Part shown: in pieces, positions 26,960 to 35,780 of the stretch
Layout: each line of letters starts with the position of its first letter
How positions within the stretch are numbered: position 1 is the first letter of the stretch
DNA from: Gammaproteobacteria bacterium
Lineage (GTDB): Bacteria > Pseudomonadota > Gammaproteobacteria > UBA6429 > Thiohalophilaceae
Reading direction: 5' to 3'
Assembly: GCA_016194635.1 (NCBI GenBank)
Contig: JACQBC010000037.1
Coordinates: 62,001 to 126,000 of the forward strand
DNA length: 64,000 nt
The notes under the pieces: generated by a model
Told to the model about the DNA's origin: nothing
The model's database searches: none
The model's input: only the letters and a program-made list of their open reading frames with translations
Made by a program: the position numbers and the translations under genes

Positions 26960-28627
26960 GTGGCTAAAGTGATGACGATGACGCGGTATCAGCGAATCCA
27001 AGGATTATTCGTGTTAGTCGTGGGCTTGGGCGGGGCGTCGCTTAGCCATGCCATTGACACGGTTACGCCTAACCCAGCCGCGATATTCGCTCAGGCCCTG
27101 GCGGGATTAAAATCCGATGACTTTGATCAAAAAGAGATCGCTATCCGGCAATTGGCCGCGAGTGGCGATCCCCGCAGCGCCGAGGTTATCAAAGCCTTGC
27201 AAGACGCGCGTTTATATTATTCGACCACGACCGGGGAGATGGTTTACCTGGATGACAGCGGGACTAGCGTTAAGGCCAGCAAGGTATTAAGTGGGGAAAC
27301 CATCGCGGTGGTGGATATATCGGCCTACGACAAGGTTGGCGTCAATAACCAACTGCGTGCCGTCATCAAGGAACTCGCCGCGGTGCTGAATTTACATAGT
27401 CCGGATCGCACCCTGCGCCTGGCGGCGGTGAGCGAGCTGGTGGGCGAGGTAAGCCCGGAGAAATTAACCCTGTTCAGGGAGTTGGCGACGAAAGAAACCG
27501 ACCCCGCGATTTTAGAAATGCTGAACGTGGCCGTGGCCATCGCCGAGTTAGACAACAAGGATAATGCGTTATGGCTAAAAGCCTTGGCCACATTGGGCGA
27601 CAGTCTGCGCCCCGAGGCTTATAACAAAATAAAAAGTGTACTTAGAGAGCTATCTGGCGCCACCGATGCTGAATCGCTACGGGTGAGGGATGTCGCTCAG
27701 GCGGCGCTGCGGCGGATCGACGGCCAGCGTGAAAAATACCAATTTATCAAAACCACGTTTTTTGGTTTGAGCCTGGGGTCGATTTTATTGCTGGTGGCCA
27801 TTGGTTTGGCGATCACCTTTGGTGTGATGGGGGTGATTAACATGGCGCACGGCGAGTTGATGATGCTGGGTGCCTATACAACCTATCTGGTGCAAACGCT
27901 GTTGCCCTCCTGGCTTGAATACTCGATTCTTATCGCGATTCCGCTGGCCTTTATTGTCTCCGGGCTGGTCGGTATCGCTATCGAACGCAGCGTCATCCGT
28001 TTTCTCTACGGTCGACCGCTGGAAACATTATTGGCGACTTTTGGTATCAGCCTGGTGTTGCAGCAAATACCCCGTACGTTTATCTCCGCGCAGAATGTTA
28101 CGGTTAAAAATCCCAGTTGGTTAAGCGGTTCGTGGGAGATCAATCCTGCCTTGTCCTTTACCTATAACAGTGTATTTATTTTTATTTTTTCCATGGGTTT
28201 ATTTCTGGCCTTGTTATTGATCCTAAAGAAAACCAACCTGGGGTTGCAGGTGCGCGCGGTGGCACAAAATCGTGCCATGGCCAAGGCAATGGGTGTGCGG
28301 ACCGAATGGGTGGATGCAATGACGTTCGGATTAGGATCCGGCATCGCCGGTATCGCGGGGGTGGCCTTGAGTCAAATCACCAACGTCGGTCCAAATTTAG
28401 GGCAAGGTTATATTATCGATTCCTTTATGGTGGTGGTGTTCGGTGGGGTGGGGAATATCTGGGGTACGCTGGTGGGTTCACTAGCGATGGGCGTGGTGAA
28501 TAAATACCTGGAACCTTGGACCGGCGCGGTATTGGCGAAGATTCTAGTGCTCATCTTTATTATTTTATTCATTCAAAAACGTCCCAGGGGATTATTTCCT
28601 CAAAAAGGGCGCGCTGCCGAGATGTGA
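26960..28627 (+). CDS. urtB: Urea ABC transporter permease UrtB
   Basis: A 555-residue protein. Residues 1-30 form a signal-like segment, residues 30-250 are a periplasmic extension (LASGDPRSAEVIKALQDARLYY and Asp/Glu-rich helices) found in many proteobacterial UrtB proteins, and the rest is a LivH-type permease with about eight helices (GVMGVINMAHGELMMLGAYT, LLATFGISLVLQQ, GGVGNIWGTLVGSLAMGV). It forms the urea channel with UrtC. The start is uncertain: GTG 26960, GTG 26969 or ATG 26972, none with a strong ribosome binding site. The stop overlaps urtC by one base. Confidence 0.93.
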   Translation: MAKVMTMTRYQRIQGLFVLVVGLGGASLSHAIDTVTPNPAAIFAQALAGLKSDDFDQKEIAIRQLAASGDPRSAEVIKALQDARLYYSTTTGEMVYLDDSGTSVKASKVLSGETIAVVDISAYDKVGVNNQLRAVIKELAAVLNLHSPDRTLRLAAVSELVGEVSPEKLTLFRELATKETDPAILEMLNVAVAIAELDNKDNALWLKALATLGDSLRPEAYNKIKSVLRELSGATDAESLRVRDVAQAALRRIDGQREKYQFIKTTFFGLSLGSILLLVAIGLAITFGVMGVINMAHGELMMLGAYTTYLVQTLLPSWLEYSILIAIPLAFIVSGLVGIAIERSVIRFLYGRPLETLLATFGISLVLQQIPRTFISAQNVTVKNPSWLSGSWEINPALSFTYNSVFIFIFSMGLFLALLLILKKTNLGLQVRAVAQNRAMAKAMGVRTEWVDAMTFGLGSGIAGIAGVALSQITNVGPNLGQGYIIDSFMVVVFGGVGNIWGTLVGSLAMGVVNKYLEPWTGAVLAKILVLIFIILFIQKRPRGLFPQKGRAAEM

Positions 28628-29751
28628 TGGTGATGTCGCAAACCTCGTTAATCACAAATTTCCTGCGGCATGATCGCGGCGGGCAGATTTTATTGGCAGG
28701 ATTATTGTTGATCGGGATAGCCATACCGTTAGCAAATTTAGTCCTGCCCGAATCCTCGCCATGGCATGTCTCCACCTATACCGTCACCTTGCTGGGAAAA
28801 TACCTGTGTTATGCCATCGCGGCCATCGCCTTGGATCTGGTGTGGGGCTACTGCGGCATTCTGAGTTTAGGGCAGGGGGCGTTTTTCGCCTTGGGCGGTT
28901 ACGTCATGGGGATGTATTTAATGCGGCAGATTGGCGATCGCGGGGTCTACGGTAATCCCGTGTTACCGGATTTTATGGTATTTCTAAATTATAAGGAATT
29001 GCCCTGGTTTTGGTTTGGCTTTGATCACTTCGGGTTTATGTTATTAATGGTACTCGTGGTGCCGGGGCTGTTGGCCTTGGTGTTTGGCTGGTTTGCGTTT
29101 CGTTCACGGGTGACCGGTGTGTATTTGTCGATCATCACCCAGGCGTTGACCTTTGCCTTGATGCTGGCGTTTTTTCTCAACGCCATGGGCTTTGGGGGTA
29201 ACAACGGCCTGACCGGGTTTAAAGATATCGCTGGCTTTAATCTGCAGTCCGACGGGGTTCGTGTGTCGTTGTTTCTCGCCAGTGTTTTAATGCTGGGGTT
29301 AAGTTATGTGTTGGGACGGTATATCGTCACGGCAAAATTTGGCCGGGTGATCACCGCGATCCGCGACACTGAGGCCAGGGCGCGTTTTGTTGGTTACAAA
29401 GTTGAATATTACAAGCTGTGGTTGTTCGTGGTGGCGGCGATCATGACTGGAATTGCCGGGGCGTTGTATGTCCCCCAGGTCGGCATTATCAATCCCAGTG
29501 AATTCCAACCGTTGAATTCAATTGAGTTGGCCATTTGGGTGGCGGTAGGGGGACGTGGCACGTTATACGGCGCGGTCGCCGGCGCCTTGGTGGTGAATTA
29601 CGCCAAAACCTTTTTCACCGGATTTTTACCCGAGGCCTGGCTTTACGTCCTGGGAGGAGTATTTATTTTTGTGACGTTATTGCTGCCCAAGGGGTTGGTG
29701 GGTGTATTCCAATCACGGCGCGGGTTGAAACCACGGATCGTTTCGCCATGA
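28627..29751 (+). CDS. urtC: Urea ABC transporter permease UrtC
   Basis: A 374-residue LivM-type permease. The start at ATG 28627 shares a base with the urtB stop (TGATG). Recognisable parts are LDLVWGYCGILSLGQGAFFALGGYVMGM, NNGLTGFKDIAGF, AIRDTEARARFVGYKVEYYKLW and GRGTLYGAVAGALVVNYAKT, in the order expected for UrtC, with about nine transmembrane segments. It pairs with UrtB in the inner membrane. The gene overlaps urtD by four bases (ATGA). Confidence 0.95.
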   Translation: MVMSQTSLITNFLRHDRGGQILLAGLLLIGIAIPLANLVLPESSPWHVSTYTVTLLGKYLCYAIAAIALDLVWGYCGILSLGQGAFFALGGYVMGMYLMRQIGDRGVYGNPVLPDFMVFLNYKELPWFWFGFDHFGFMLLMVLVVPGLLALVFGWFAFRSRVTGVYLSIITQALTFALMLAFFLNAMGFGGNNGLTGFKDIAGFNLQSDGVRVSLFLASVLMLGLSYVLGRYIVTAKFGRVITAIRDTEARARFVGYKVEYYKLWLFVVAAIMTGIAGALYVPQVGIINPSEFQPLNSIELAIWVAVGGRGTLYGAVAGALVVNYAKTFFTGFLPEAWLYVLGGVFIFVTLLLPKGLVGVFQSRRGLKPRIVSP

Positions 29752-30578
29752 GCAACACCGAACTTAGCGGCTTGATGCCCGCGAGCTCCGGGCAAGATTT
29801 TGGCACCCATCCGCTAATCGAGGGTGCGATCGATACCAGTCATTCGATCATTTTATATTTGGAAAGTGTCAGTGTCAGTTTTGATGGTTTCAAAGCGCTA
29901 AACAATCTGACCCTGTATATCGAGGACGGCGAATTACGTTGCATCATCGGCCCGAACGGCGCGGGTAAAACCACCATGATGGATGTGATCACCGGTAAGA
30001 CCCGGCCGGACAGCGGTCAAGTGTTTCTCGGGCAAACCCTGGATCTGACCACCATGTCAGAACACGAAATCGCCACGGCGGGCATCGGCCGGAAATTCCA
30101 GAAGCCAACGGTGTTTCCCGAACACAGTGTGTTTGAAAATCTCGAATTGGCGATGCACGCGGATAAACGCGTCTGGGCGAGTTTAGTGGCGCGTCTGAGC
30201 GGTGCGCAACGTGATCGTATCGACGAAGTGCTGCGGACGGTAATGCTGGCCGAACACGCACACCAGCAAGCAAAATTCTTATCCCACGGTCAAAAACAGT
30301 GGCTGGAAATCGGTATGTTATTGATGCAGAATCCACGCATCTTATTGGTAGATGAACCCATTGCCGGGATGACTCATCAAGAAACCGAACGTACCGCGGA
30401 ATTATTAACTTCCTTGGCCGGTAAACACTCGGTAGTGGTGGTCGAGCATGATATGGAGTTTGTCCGTTCGATCGCCCGGCACGTCACGGTATTACACGAA
30501 GGCGGCGTGTTGGCGGAAGGTACGATGGATGAGGTGCAGAATAATCAGCGGGTGATTGAGGTGTATCTGGGAGAGTGA
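29748..30578 (+). CDS. urtD: Urea ABC transporter ATP-binding protein UrtD
   Basis: A 276-residue LivG-type ATPase starting at ATG 29748 within the urtC stop. It has an N-terminal extension of about 35 residues before the ABC domain, Walker A GPNGAGKTT, GIGRKFQKPTVF after the Q-loop, the signature LSHGQKQWLEIGMLL (typical of UrtD, with Ser-His-Gly), Walker B RILLVDEP and a final switch histidine in VVVEHDMEFV. With UrtE it powers urea import. The stop is seven bases before urtE. Confidence 0.95.
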   Translation: MSNTELSGLMPASSGQDFGTHPLIEGAIDTSHSIILYLESVSVSFDGFKALNNLTLYIEDGELRCIIGPNGAGKTTMMDVITGKTRPDSGQVFLGQTLDLTTMSEHEIATAGIGRKFQKPTVFPEHSVFENLELAMHADKRVWASLVARLSGAQRDRIDEVLRTVMLAEHAHQQAKFLSHGQKQWLEIGMLLMQNPRILLVDEPIAGMTHQETERTAELLTSLAGKHSVVVVEHDMEFVRSIARHVTVLHEGGVLAEGTMDEVQNNQRVIEVYLGE

Positions 30579-30585
30579 TGCTGGG

Positions 30586-31281
30586 ATGTTGCAGATTAAA
30601 CAACTCAATCAGTTTTACGGCGAGAGCCATACATTGTGGGACGTGGACGTGGATGTGTCCGAAGGCGCTTGCGTGTGTTTAATGGGCCGTAATGGGGTTG
30701 GAAAAACCACCTTGCTCAAAAGCATCATGGGGCTGTTGCCGATTCAATCTGGGCAAATGCAGTATAAAGATAAAACCTTGCAGCGACTTCCCGCACAACA
30801 GCGGGCCCGATTGGGGATAGGATACGTGCCGCAGGGCCGCGAGATATTTCCCTTGTTGACAGTGGCGGAGAATTTGCGAATCGGCTTGTCGGCGTTGGGA
30901 AAAAACAAGCGTTCGATTGCCGCGCGTATTTATGAGTTATTCCCGGTGCTCAAGGATATGTTACAGCGGCGGGGGGGTGATCTGTCCGGTGGGCAGCAAC
31001 AGCAATTGGCGATTGGCCGCGCCCTGACCTTGGATCCGAAATTATTGATCCTCGATGAACCCACCGAAGGTATTCAACCCAATATCGTACAGGAGATCGG
31101 TGCTATCATCTTGCAACTCAATCAGCAAGATAAACTGACGGTGTTATTGGTAGAGCAAAAACTTCCCTTCGCGCGCCGCGTTGCAACGCAATTCGTGATT
31201 ATGGACAAGGGCCGCAGTGTGGCGCAGGGTGCAATGCCGGCATTAAGCGACGCGCAAGTGAAGCAGTATTTAACCGTATAA
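30586..31281 (+). CDS. urtE: Urea ABC transporter ATP-binding protein UrtE
   Basis: A 231-residue LivF-type ATPase starting MLQIKQLNQFYGESHTLWDV. Walker A GRNGVGKTT, IGYVPQGREIFP, signature LSGGQQQQLAIGRAL, Walker B LLILDEPTEGIQPN and LLVEQKLPFA are all intact; the EGIQPNIVQEI stretch is a known feature of UrtE. It is the last gene of the urea transporter operon and is followed by a small hairpin at 31293. Confidence 0.95.
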   Translation: MLQIKQLNQFYGESHTLWDVDVDVSEGACVCLMGRNGVGKTTLLKSIMGLLPIQSGQMQYKDKTLQRLPAQQRARLGIGYVPQGREIFPLLTVAENLRIGLSALGKNKRSIAARIYELFPVLKDMLQRRGGDLSGGQQQQLAIGRALTLDPKLLILDEPTEGIQPNIVQEIGAIILQLNQQDKLTVLLVEQKLPFARRVATQFVIMDKGRSVAQGAMPALSDAQVKQYLTV

Positions 31282-31292
31282 CATCCACCGTC

Positions 31293-31313
31293 TCCCCTGG
31301 TCTATCCAGGGGA
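31293..31313. terminator. Hairpin between converging urtE and PhnD-like genes
   Basis: TCCCCTGG pairs with CCAGGGGA across a five-base loop. There is no clear T-run, so it is a modest bidirectional terminator candidate between two genes that end 38 bases apart. Confidence 0.45.
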
Positions 31314-31319
31314 AAGAAG

Positions 31320-32195
31320 CTAGGGTGAGGATTGGTTCTGCTCTTGCGCGCGTTCCACCTGCAACCGCTGCCTGAGCAATTTCACGTAGGGCCGGAGCGT
31401 GCGCATTTCACGGTTGGTGATCTCACCCATGTCACCGTAGCCGCTGTTTTCAAAGAAGGTCCTACCCGCGCCGGCGGCGGTAAACCGCAACATTGATCGG
31501 CGTAATTGCTGGTAATCACCGTCCTTGAGTTTGGGACTGGCCATGAACATCATATGCGGTACCTTGGGAGTGGTGGTGAGGATGCGGAGCTTATCGCGCA
31601 CCTCGACAGGCATGGTTTCAAATACCGCTGCTGATGTCACCGCGGCGTCGGCCTTACCACTCGCTACCGCCATGATGGCATTGTTATGCGATGGGGTATA
31701 TTGTACGGTGATGTTCTTCCCCGCGATCAATTGGTTATCGCGCAACAGCTGCTCGCCCAACATGGTGGTGATGGCGGTGTCCGACGGCGCGATAAAGATA
31801 CGGCCTTTGAGATCCTGTAGGGTCTTAATCGGGCCGTCCTTGCGAACTACGATGCTACCGTCGAGTTCACGGGTAAGGCGGCTGATGCGTCGGTAATGAA
31901 AATCCGTTTCTACCAAGGCGGCAATGTGCGGCGCGGTTAAATACAGGTCGTATTGGTAGTGTTCGGCGCGTTCAACATAACTGCTAAAACTCGGGGCGGT
32001 TTCCAAGATTACCGGCCGATGCAGGTTGATTTCCAAGTAGGTCTTGAGGGGCGCGAACCGCTCCAGTAATTTCTCGGTACTTAAGTAAGGTAACAGGCCA
32101 ACCCGCAAGGGTGGTGGGCCGGCGGATCTTTCAGCGGCATGGGTGAGTATTATTACGCAATACAACAAGGTGGTAACAACCCAACGATACACCAT
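31320..32195 (-). CDS. PhnD-like periplasmic binding protein, partner of the adjacent GGDEF/EAL protein
   Basis: A 291-residue protein with signal peptide (residues 1-20, ending ILTHA). It has LRVGLLPYLSTEKLLERFAP, YDLYLTAPHIAALVE, LKGRIFIAPSDTAITTML and SGKADAAVTSAAVF, the pattern of phosphate/phosphonate binding proteins of the PhnD group. TAGGAGA precedes ATG 32195. It is nine bases behind the GGDEF/EAL gene on the same strand and has no permease or ATPase nearby, so it probably works as a sensor subunit, not in transport. The C-terminal tail (LLRQRLQVERAQEQ) is a charged helix. Confidence 0.8.
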   Translation of the reverse strand: MVYRWVVTTLLYCVIILTHAAERSAGPPPLRVGLLPYLSTEKLLERFAPLKTYLEINLHRPVILETAPSFSSYVERAEHYQYDLYLTAPHIAALVETDFHYRRISRLTRELDGSIVVRKDGPIKTLQDLKGRIFIAPSDTAITTMLGEQLLRDNQLIAGKNITVQYTPSHNNAIMAVASGKADAAVTSAAVFETMPVEVRDKLRILTTTPKVPHMMFMASPKLKDGDYQQLRRSMLRFTAAGAGRTFFENSGYGDMGEITNREMRTLRPYVKLLRQRLQVERAQEQNQSSP

Positions 32196-32204
32196 GGCGG
32201 TCTC

Positions 32205-35042
32205 CTATGTGTGTATGGCGGCGACAGTGGATGTGGGTGGCTCGGCGCTAGGTTTATGCAGATAATAGCCCTGAACCATGTCTACCCCTAGTTGTTGTAA
32301 CATGATCAAAGTCTCGTGGTTTTCGACGAATTCGGCGATGGTTTTCTTATGCAGACCCTTCGCGACATCGACGATGGCCTTGACGAAGGTTTGGTTATCG
32401 TGGTCGTTGGGCAGGTCGCGGATAAATTGGCCGTCGATCTTTAATAGATTCGCCTTGAGATGTTTTAAATAAGTAAAGGAAGAAAAGCCGGCTCCAAAAT
32501 CGTCCAAGCATACCTGGCAACCGGTTTGTTGCAGTGATTCAATAAAACGCTGCGCATCATGCAGATCCGAAATCGCCGAGGTCTCGGTAAGTTCCACCAG
32601 TAATTTTTCAGGCGCGACGTTGAAGTACTCCAATTGGTCAGCGATATATTGTGGTAGTGAGGGGGCATCAAATGAACGGCCGGAAATATTTACCGACACG
32701 GGCACATTGGGGAAATTTGGCACATTGGCGATCAAGGCGATGCTATTGCGGATCACCCAGCGGTCAATATCGAAGATTTGGCCGCTTTTTTCCGCGAACG
32801 GAATAAAACGCCCTGGCATGATGATTTCATTGTGATGTTCTTCGTCAACCATGCGTACCAGCACTTCGACGTGGGCGAGTTTACCGGTGTTGGTATAATA
32901 GATCCCTTGGTAATGTAGCCGTAGCAGATTGTGTTCCAGTGCTTGGGCGATGCGGGTAACCCACGACAAGCGGTCCAACATCAGGCGTGAGGTATCAAGA
33001 TCGGAGCGGTATACCCGCCAGGCGTTTTTGCCGGCTTCTTTGGCCTGGTACATGGCGGCGTCGGCGTGAGCGATCAGCTCGTCTTGTTCAGAGGCGTGTT
33101 GCGGGTACATAGCGATGCCGACACTGGTGGTCAGGCGCAGGTTGCGTCCTTCAAAACGAAATGGAATTTGATAAATAGCGCGAATCACGCGCTCGGCGAG
33201 TTGCTCGGCCTCTTTTAGGCTGGCGTCGGGCATCAATATCGCGAATTCATCGCCGCCCAGACGGCTGATGAACTCTGATTCGCGGATCAAGGCGCTGGCC
33301 TCATGGCCCACACGGATTAACATCGCATCACCGGCGCGATGACCGTAGGTATCGTTGATGTATTTGAATTCGTCGAGATCAAAGAATAACAGGGCTGTAT
33401 TCACTTTGCGGCGTACCGAAATACTTATGGCGCGGGCCAGCTCGTCTTCAAAACGGCGTCGGTTAAACAAACCGGTTAAGGGATCGCGCTCGGCCAGATA
33501 AATAAGTTGCTCCGCTGTTTGACGTTCACGCGTCACGTCTTCGTAAATCCACAAGCGCCCTAGAAACCGACCTTCAGCGTCACGCACGATATAACACAGT
33601 TGGGTGATGACCCGGCCGTCGGACATTTCCACTTCCAGGTTATCGCTGACTTCGTGGGTTCCCGCAACGTGCATAATATGGCGTGAAAAGTGATCCGGCT
33701 GGGAGAGGATATTGGTTGACAGCGCCAATACCTCATCGGTGGATCGTCCGGACAAATCGATTGCCGGATCGATCATCCAGATCTGCAAGAAGGCGGGATT
33801 ATAATACGCAATACGATTGTCGGTGGTTTCAAACAAAATACCCAGGCGCATCGCGGACAACAACGCCACCATGCGTGCGTGTTCTTGTTGACTGTGTAAC
33901 AGCAGTTGCCGTTGCTGGTCTTCGGATTGGCCCAGGGCATGAAGTTTTTCCTGTAGGGTTAGTTCGACCTGGATCTGGTCACTGATGTCACGAATACTGC
34001 TACGGATGCCTTGGTACTGGCCCTGGTTATTATAAATCGGTTGCCAAGCCGCGTGCGCCCAGAACATGCTGCCGTCGTTGCGTATGATCCGGAAACGCGC
34101 CGTGCCGGTGCTAGCGTGGGTATGAATGGTGAAATCGTCGACGGCTTGACTGCGATCGTCGCAGTGGATGATCGGGAATGGAAACCGCTCCATCTGCATA
34201 CATTGTGCGATGTTATACCCGGTCATACGTTCAACGGACGGATTAATCCATACCAAGTTGTGGTCCGGTCCATGCCAGGTTTCCCAATCATAGGTGTAGT
34301 CGGCGATGGCGTGAAACTTGGCCTCGTTTTGACTTAGCTCTTCAATCCGCTGGCGTATCGCCAACGCCATGGCGTTGAAGGTGCGCGTGAGTTGCCCTAC
34401 TTCATCCTCGCTATGGACCTCCAGCCGAGTGGTAAATTCACCACGGCTAATGTCGGTACTGGCCTCGGTGAGGTTGCTCAAGTGACGGGTCAACCAAATA
34501 CCCAAGGCCGCGAGCATGATAATCGATAACCCGACCTCCATCGTGGCAATCACTAGACTCTCGCGCAATAGGCGTTGTTTGGCCTCGTGCAGAAAGCGGG
34601 TCGAGATGCCGTAACGTAAAAGCCCGTATTGTGTCCCGGCGATTTTAATCCGCAAGCTGCTATCAAAGCGATGCAGGGGATCGTCTAAATCCTCTAGTAG
34701 GCTGGTTTCGACCGGTGGCAGGGTGGTGTTTAAATTCCAATTGCTGGCTACCACCGGGGTATTGGTATCATCGAACAACACCAGGTAAACGATGCCTTCG
34801 TCCGTCAAGGATTTATCCATGATGTCCTTGAGCGTGGCGTAATCGCGTTGCACCAGTGGGGCGGCAAGCGCGGTATTGAGTAAATGCTCTAACTCATGTT
34901 GGCGCAGTTGCGTGAGCCCTAATAATTCGTGCTGGATCAAACGCAAACTGTTACTGACCAAAATGGTCAGCATCACGGCTTCCACCAGTACGCTGGTGGC
35001 GATAAGTTTAAGTCGTAAGGAGCGTTTGAGAAAAGAAAACAT
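32205..35042 (-). CDS. Membrane sensor with HAMP, PAS, GGDEF and EAL domains (c-di-GMP turnover)
   Basis: About 945 residues. An N-terminal helix (near residues 8-30), a periplasmic domain with TLKDIMDKSLTDEGI, a second helix and HAMP (TEASTDISRGEFTTRLEV) precede two or three PAS/PAC units (FHAIADYTYDWETWHGPDHNLVWINPS; IRDISDQIQ). The GGDEF domain is intact (RLGGDEFAIL) and the EAL domain has EVLVR at the EAL position, with the catalytic Glu kept, plus LTETSAIS, CLDDFGAG, KIDGQFI and EFVENHE. Both synthesis and breakdown of cyclic di-GMP are thus possible. Start: ATG 35042 chosen; GTG 35060 would add six residues. It is followed nine bases later by a PhnD-like binding protein, its probable ligand sensor. 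Confidence 0.9.
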   Translation of the reverse strand: MFSFLKRSLRLKLIATSVLVEAVMLTILVSNSLRLIQHELLGLTQLRQHELEHLLNTALAAPLVQRDYATLKDIMDKSLTDEGIVYLVLFDDTNTPVVASNWNLNTTLPPVETSLLEDLDDPLHRFDSSLRIKIAGTQYGLLRYGISTRFLHEAKQRLLRESLVIATMEVGLSIIMLAALGIWLTRHLSNLTEASTDISRGEFTTRLEVHSEDEVGQLTRTFNAMALAIRQRIEELSQNEAKFHAIADYTYDWETWHGPDHNLVWINPSVERMTGYNIAQCMQMERFPFPIIHCDDRSQAVDDFTIHTHASTGTARFRIIRNDGSMFWAHAAWQPIYNNQGQYQGIRSSIRDISDQIQVELTLQEKLHALGQSEDQQRQLLLHSQQEHARMVALLSAMRLGILFETTDNRIAYYNPAFLQIWMIDPAIDLSGRSTDEVLALSTNILSQPDHFSRHIMHVAGTHEVSDNLEVEMSDGRVITQLCYIVRDAEGRFLGRLWIYEDVTRERQTAEQLIYLAERDPLTGLFNRRRFEDELARAISISVRRKVNTALLFFDLDEFKYINDTYGHRAGDAMLIRVGHEASALIRESEFISRLGGDEFAILMPDASLKEAEQLAERVIRAIYQIPFRFEGRNLRLTTSVGIAMYPQHASEQDELIAHADAAMYQAKEAGKNAWRVYRSDLDTSRLMLDRLSWVTRIAQALEHNLLRLHYQGIYYTNTGKLAHVEVLVRMVDEEHHNEIIMPGRFIPFAEKSGQIFDIDRWVIRNSIALIANVPNFPNVPVSVNISGRSFDAPSLPQYIADQLEYFNVAPEKLLVELTETSAISDLHDAQRFIESLQQTGCQVCLDDFGAGFSSFTYLKHLKANLLKIDGQFIRDLPNDHDNQTFVKAIVDVAKGLHKKTIAEFVENHETLIMLQQLGVDMVQGYYLHKPSAEPPTSTVAAIHT

Positions 35043-35162
35043 ACGGAAGGTCAAGTCCACCCTGATTCTAATTATGGCGACAGAATGTTAACAGCATAGC
35101 CTACCCACAAATGAATACAAGGCTTTGTTTTTAATTATGAAATTCAGATTATGGGTGGCGGG

Positions 35163-35567
35163 TTAGCGGGCGGTTGTACATGACATGGCTTGACTAATCC
35201 ACGTGCATTTTGACTTGTGATTAGACGCGCATAGCGTGCAGCAACGACATTGAATATCTGGTGATAGGCAAAGCATGCGGTGTAATGCGTAGATGGAGTC
35301 TCTCCTCAGGGAGCCGTGCTGTAGAATCAGCCAATCTTGCGGCAGGTTATTCATCGCACGCAAGGCGTTATGCCGGAATAACAAATGGATAATAATACTC
35401 AAGAAAATGCAGATGCAGATATCGATCAACCACTGCTGCTGCAACATCCACTGGGCGTGTTGATTTTGACTGTCTTTACTGACGCCGATTGCGATCGCGC
35501 CTGGTATTTTTAGCGTTCTAGGTCTTTTCTTGGACGATATTCCCGTGAGGGGCGTCGGTGAGACCAT
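35163..35567 (-). pseudogene. Possible fragment of a membrane sensor protein
   Basis: A 134-residue frame. The middle reads IPGAIAIGVSKDSQNQHAQW then a clear membrane span IDICICIFLSIIIHLLFRHNALR, which resembles the end of a periplasmic sensor domain and its second helix. After that the sequence loses protein character (Cys-rich, no motif). With no HAMP or output domain it is likely a broken piece. The remaining sequence of 35061-35780 shows no other gene. Confidence 0.25.
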
Positions 35568-35780
35568 GGTCCATCCATTGGACTTAATTCAAAATAGTGC
35601 TTAAGGGCAGGGGTTTTTGAACCGTTATAGTAGGGTGCCTGCGAGCGTAGTAGGGGGAGACCCGGGCTCTTCCCTTACTTTAAATATGTAAATCAAATGC
35701 TGTGCTATACCAAGTTACAGCGGCGGTATTTGGCTGGGGGGTACGGATAGACAGTGCATAATTTTTAACGAGGTGACGGC

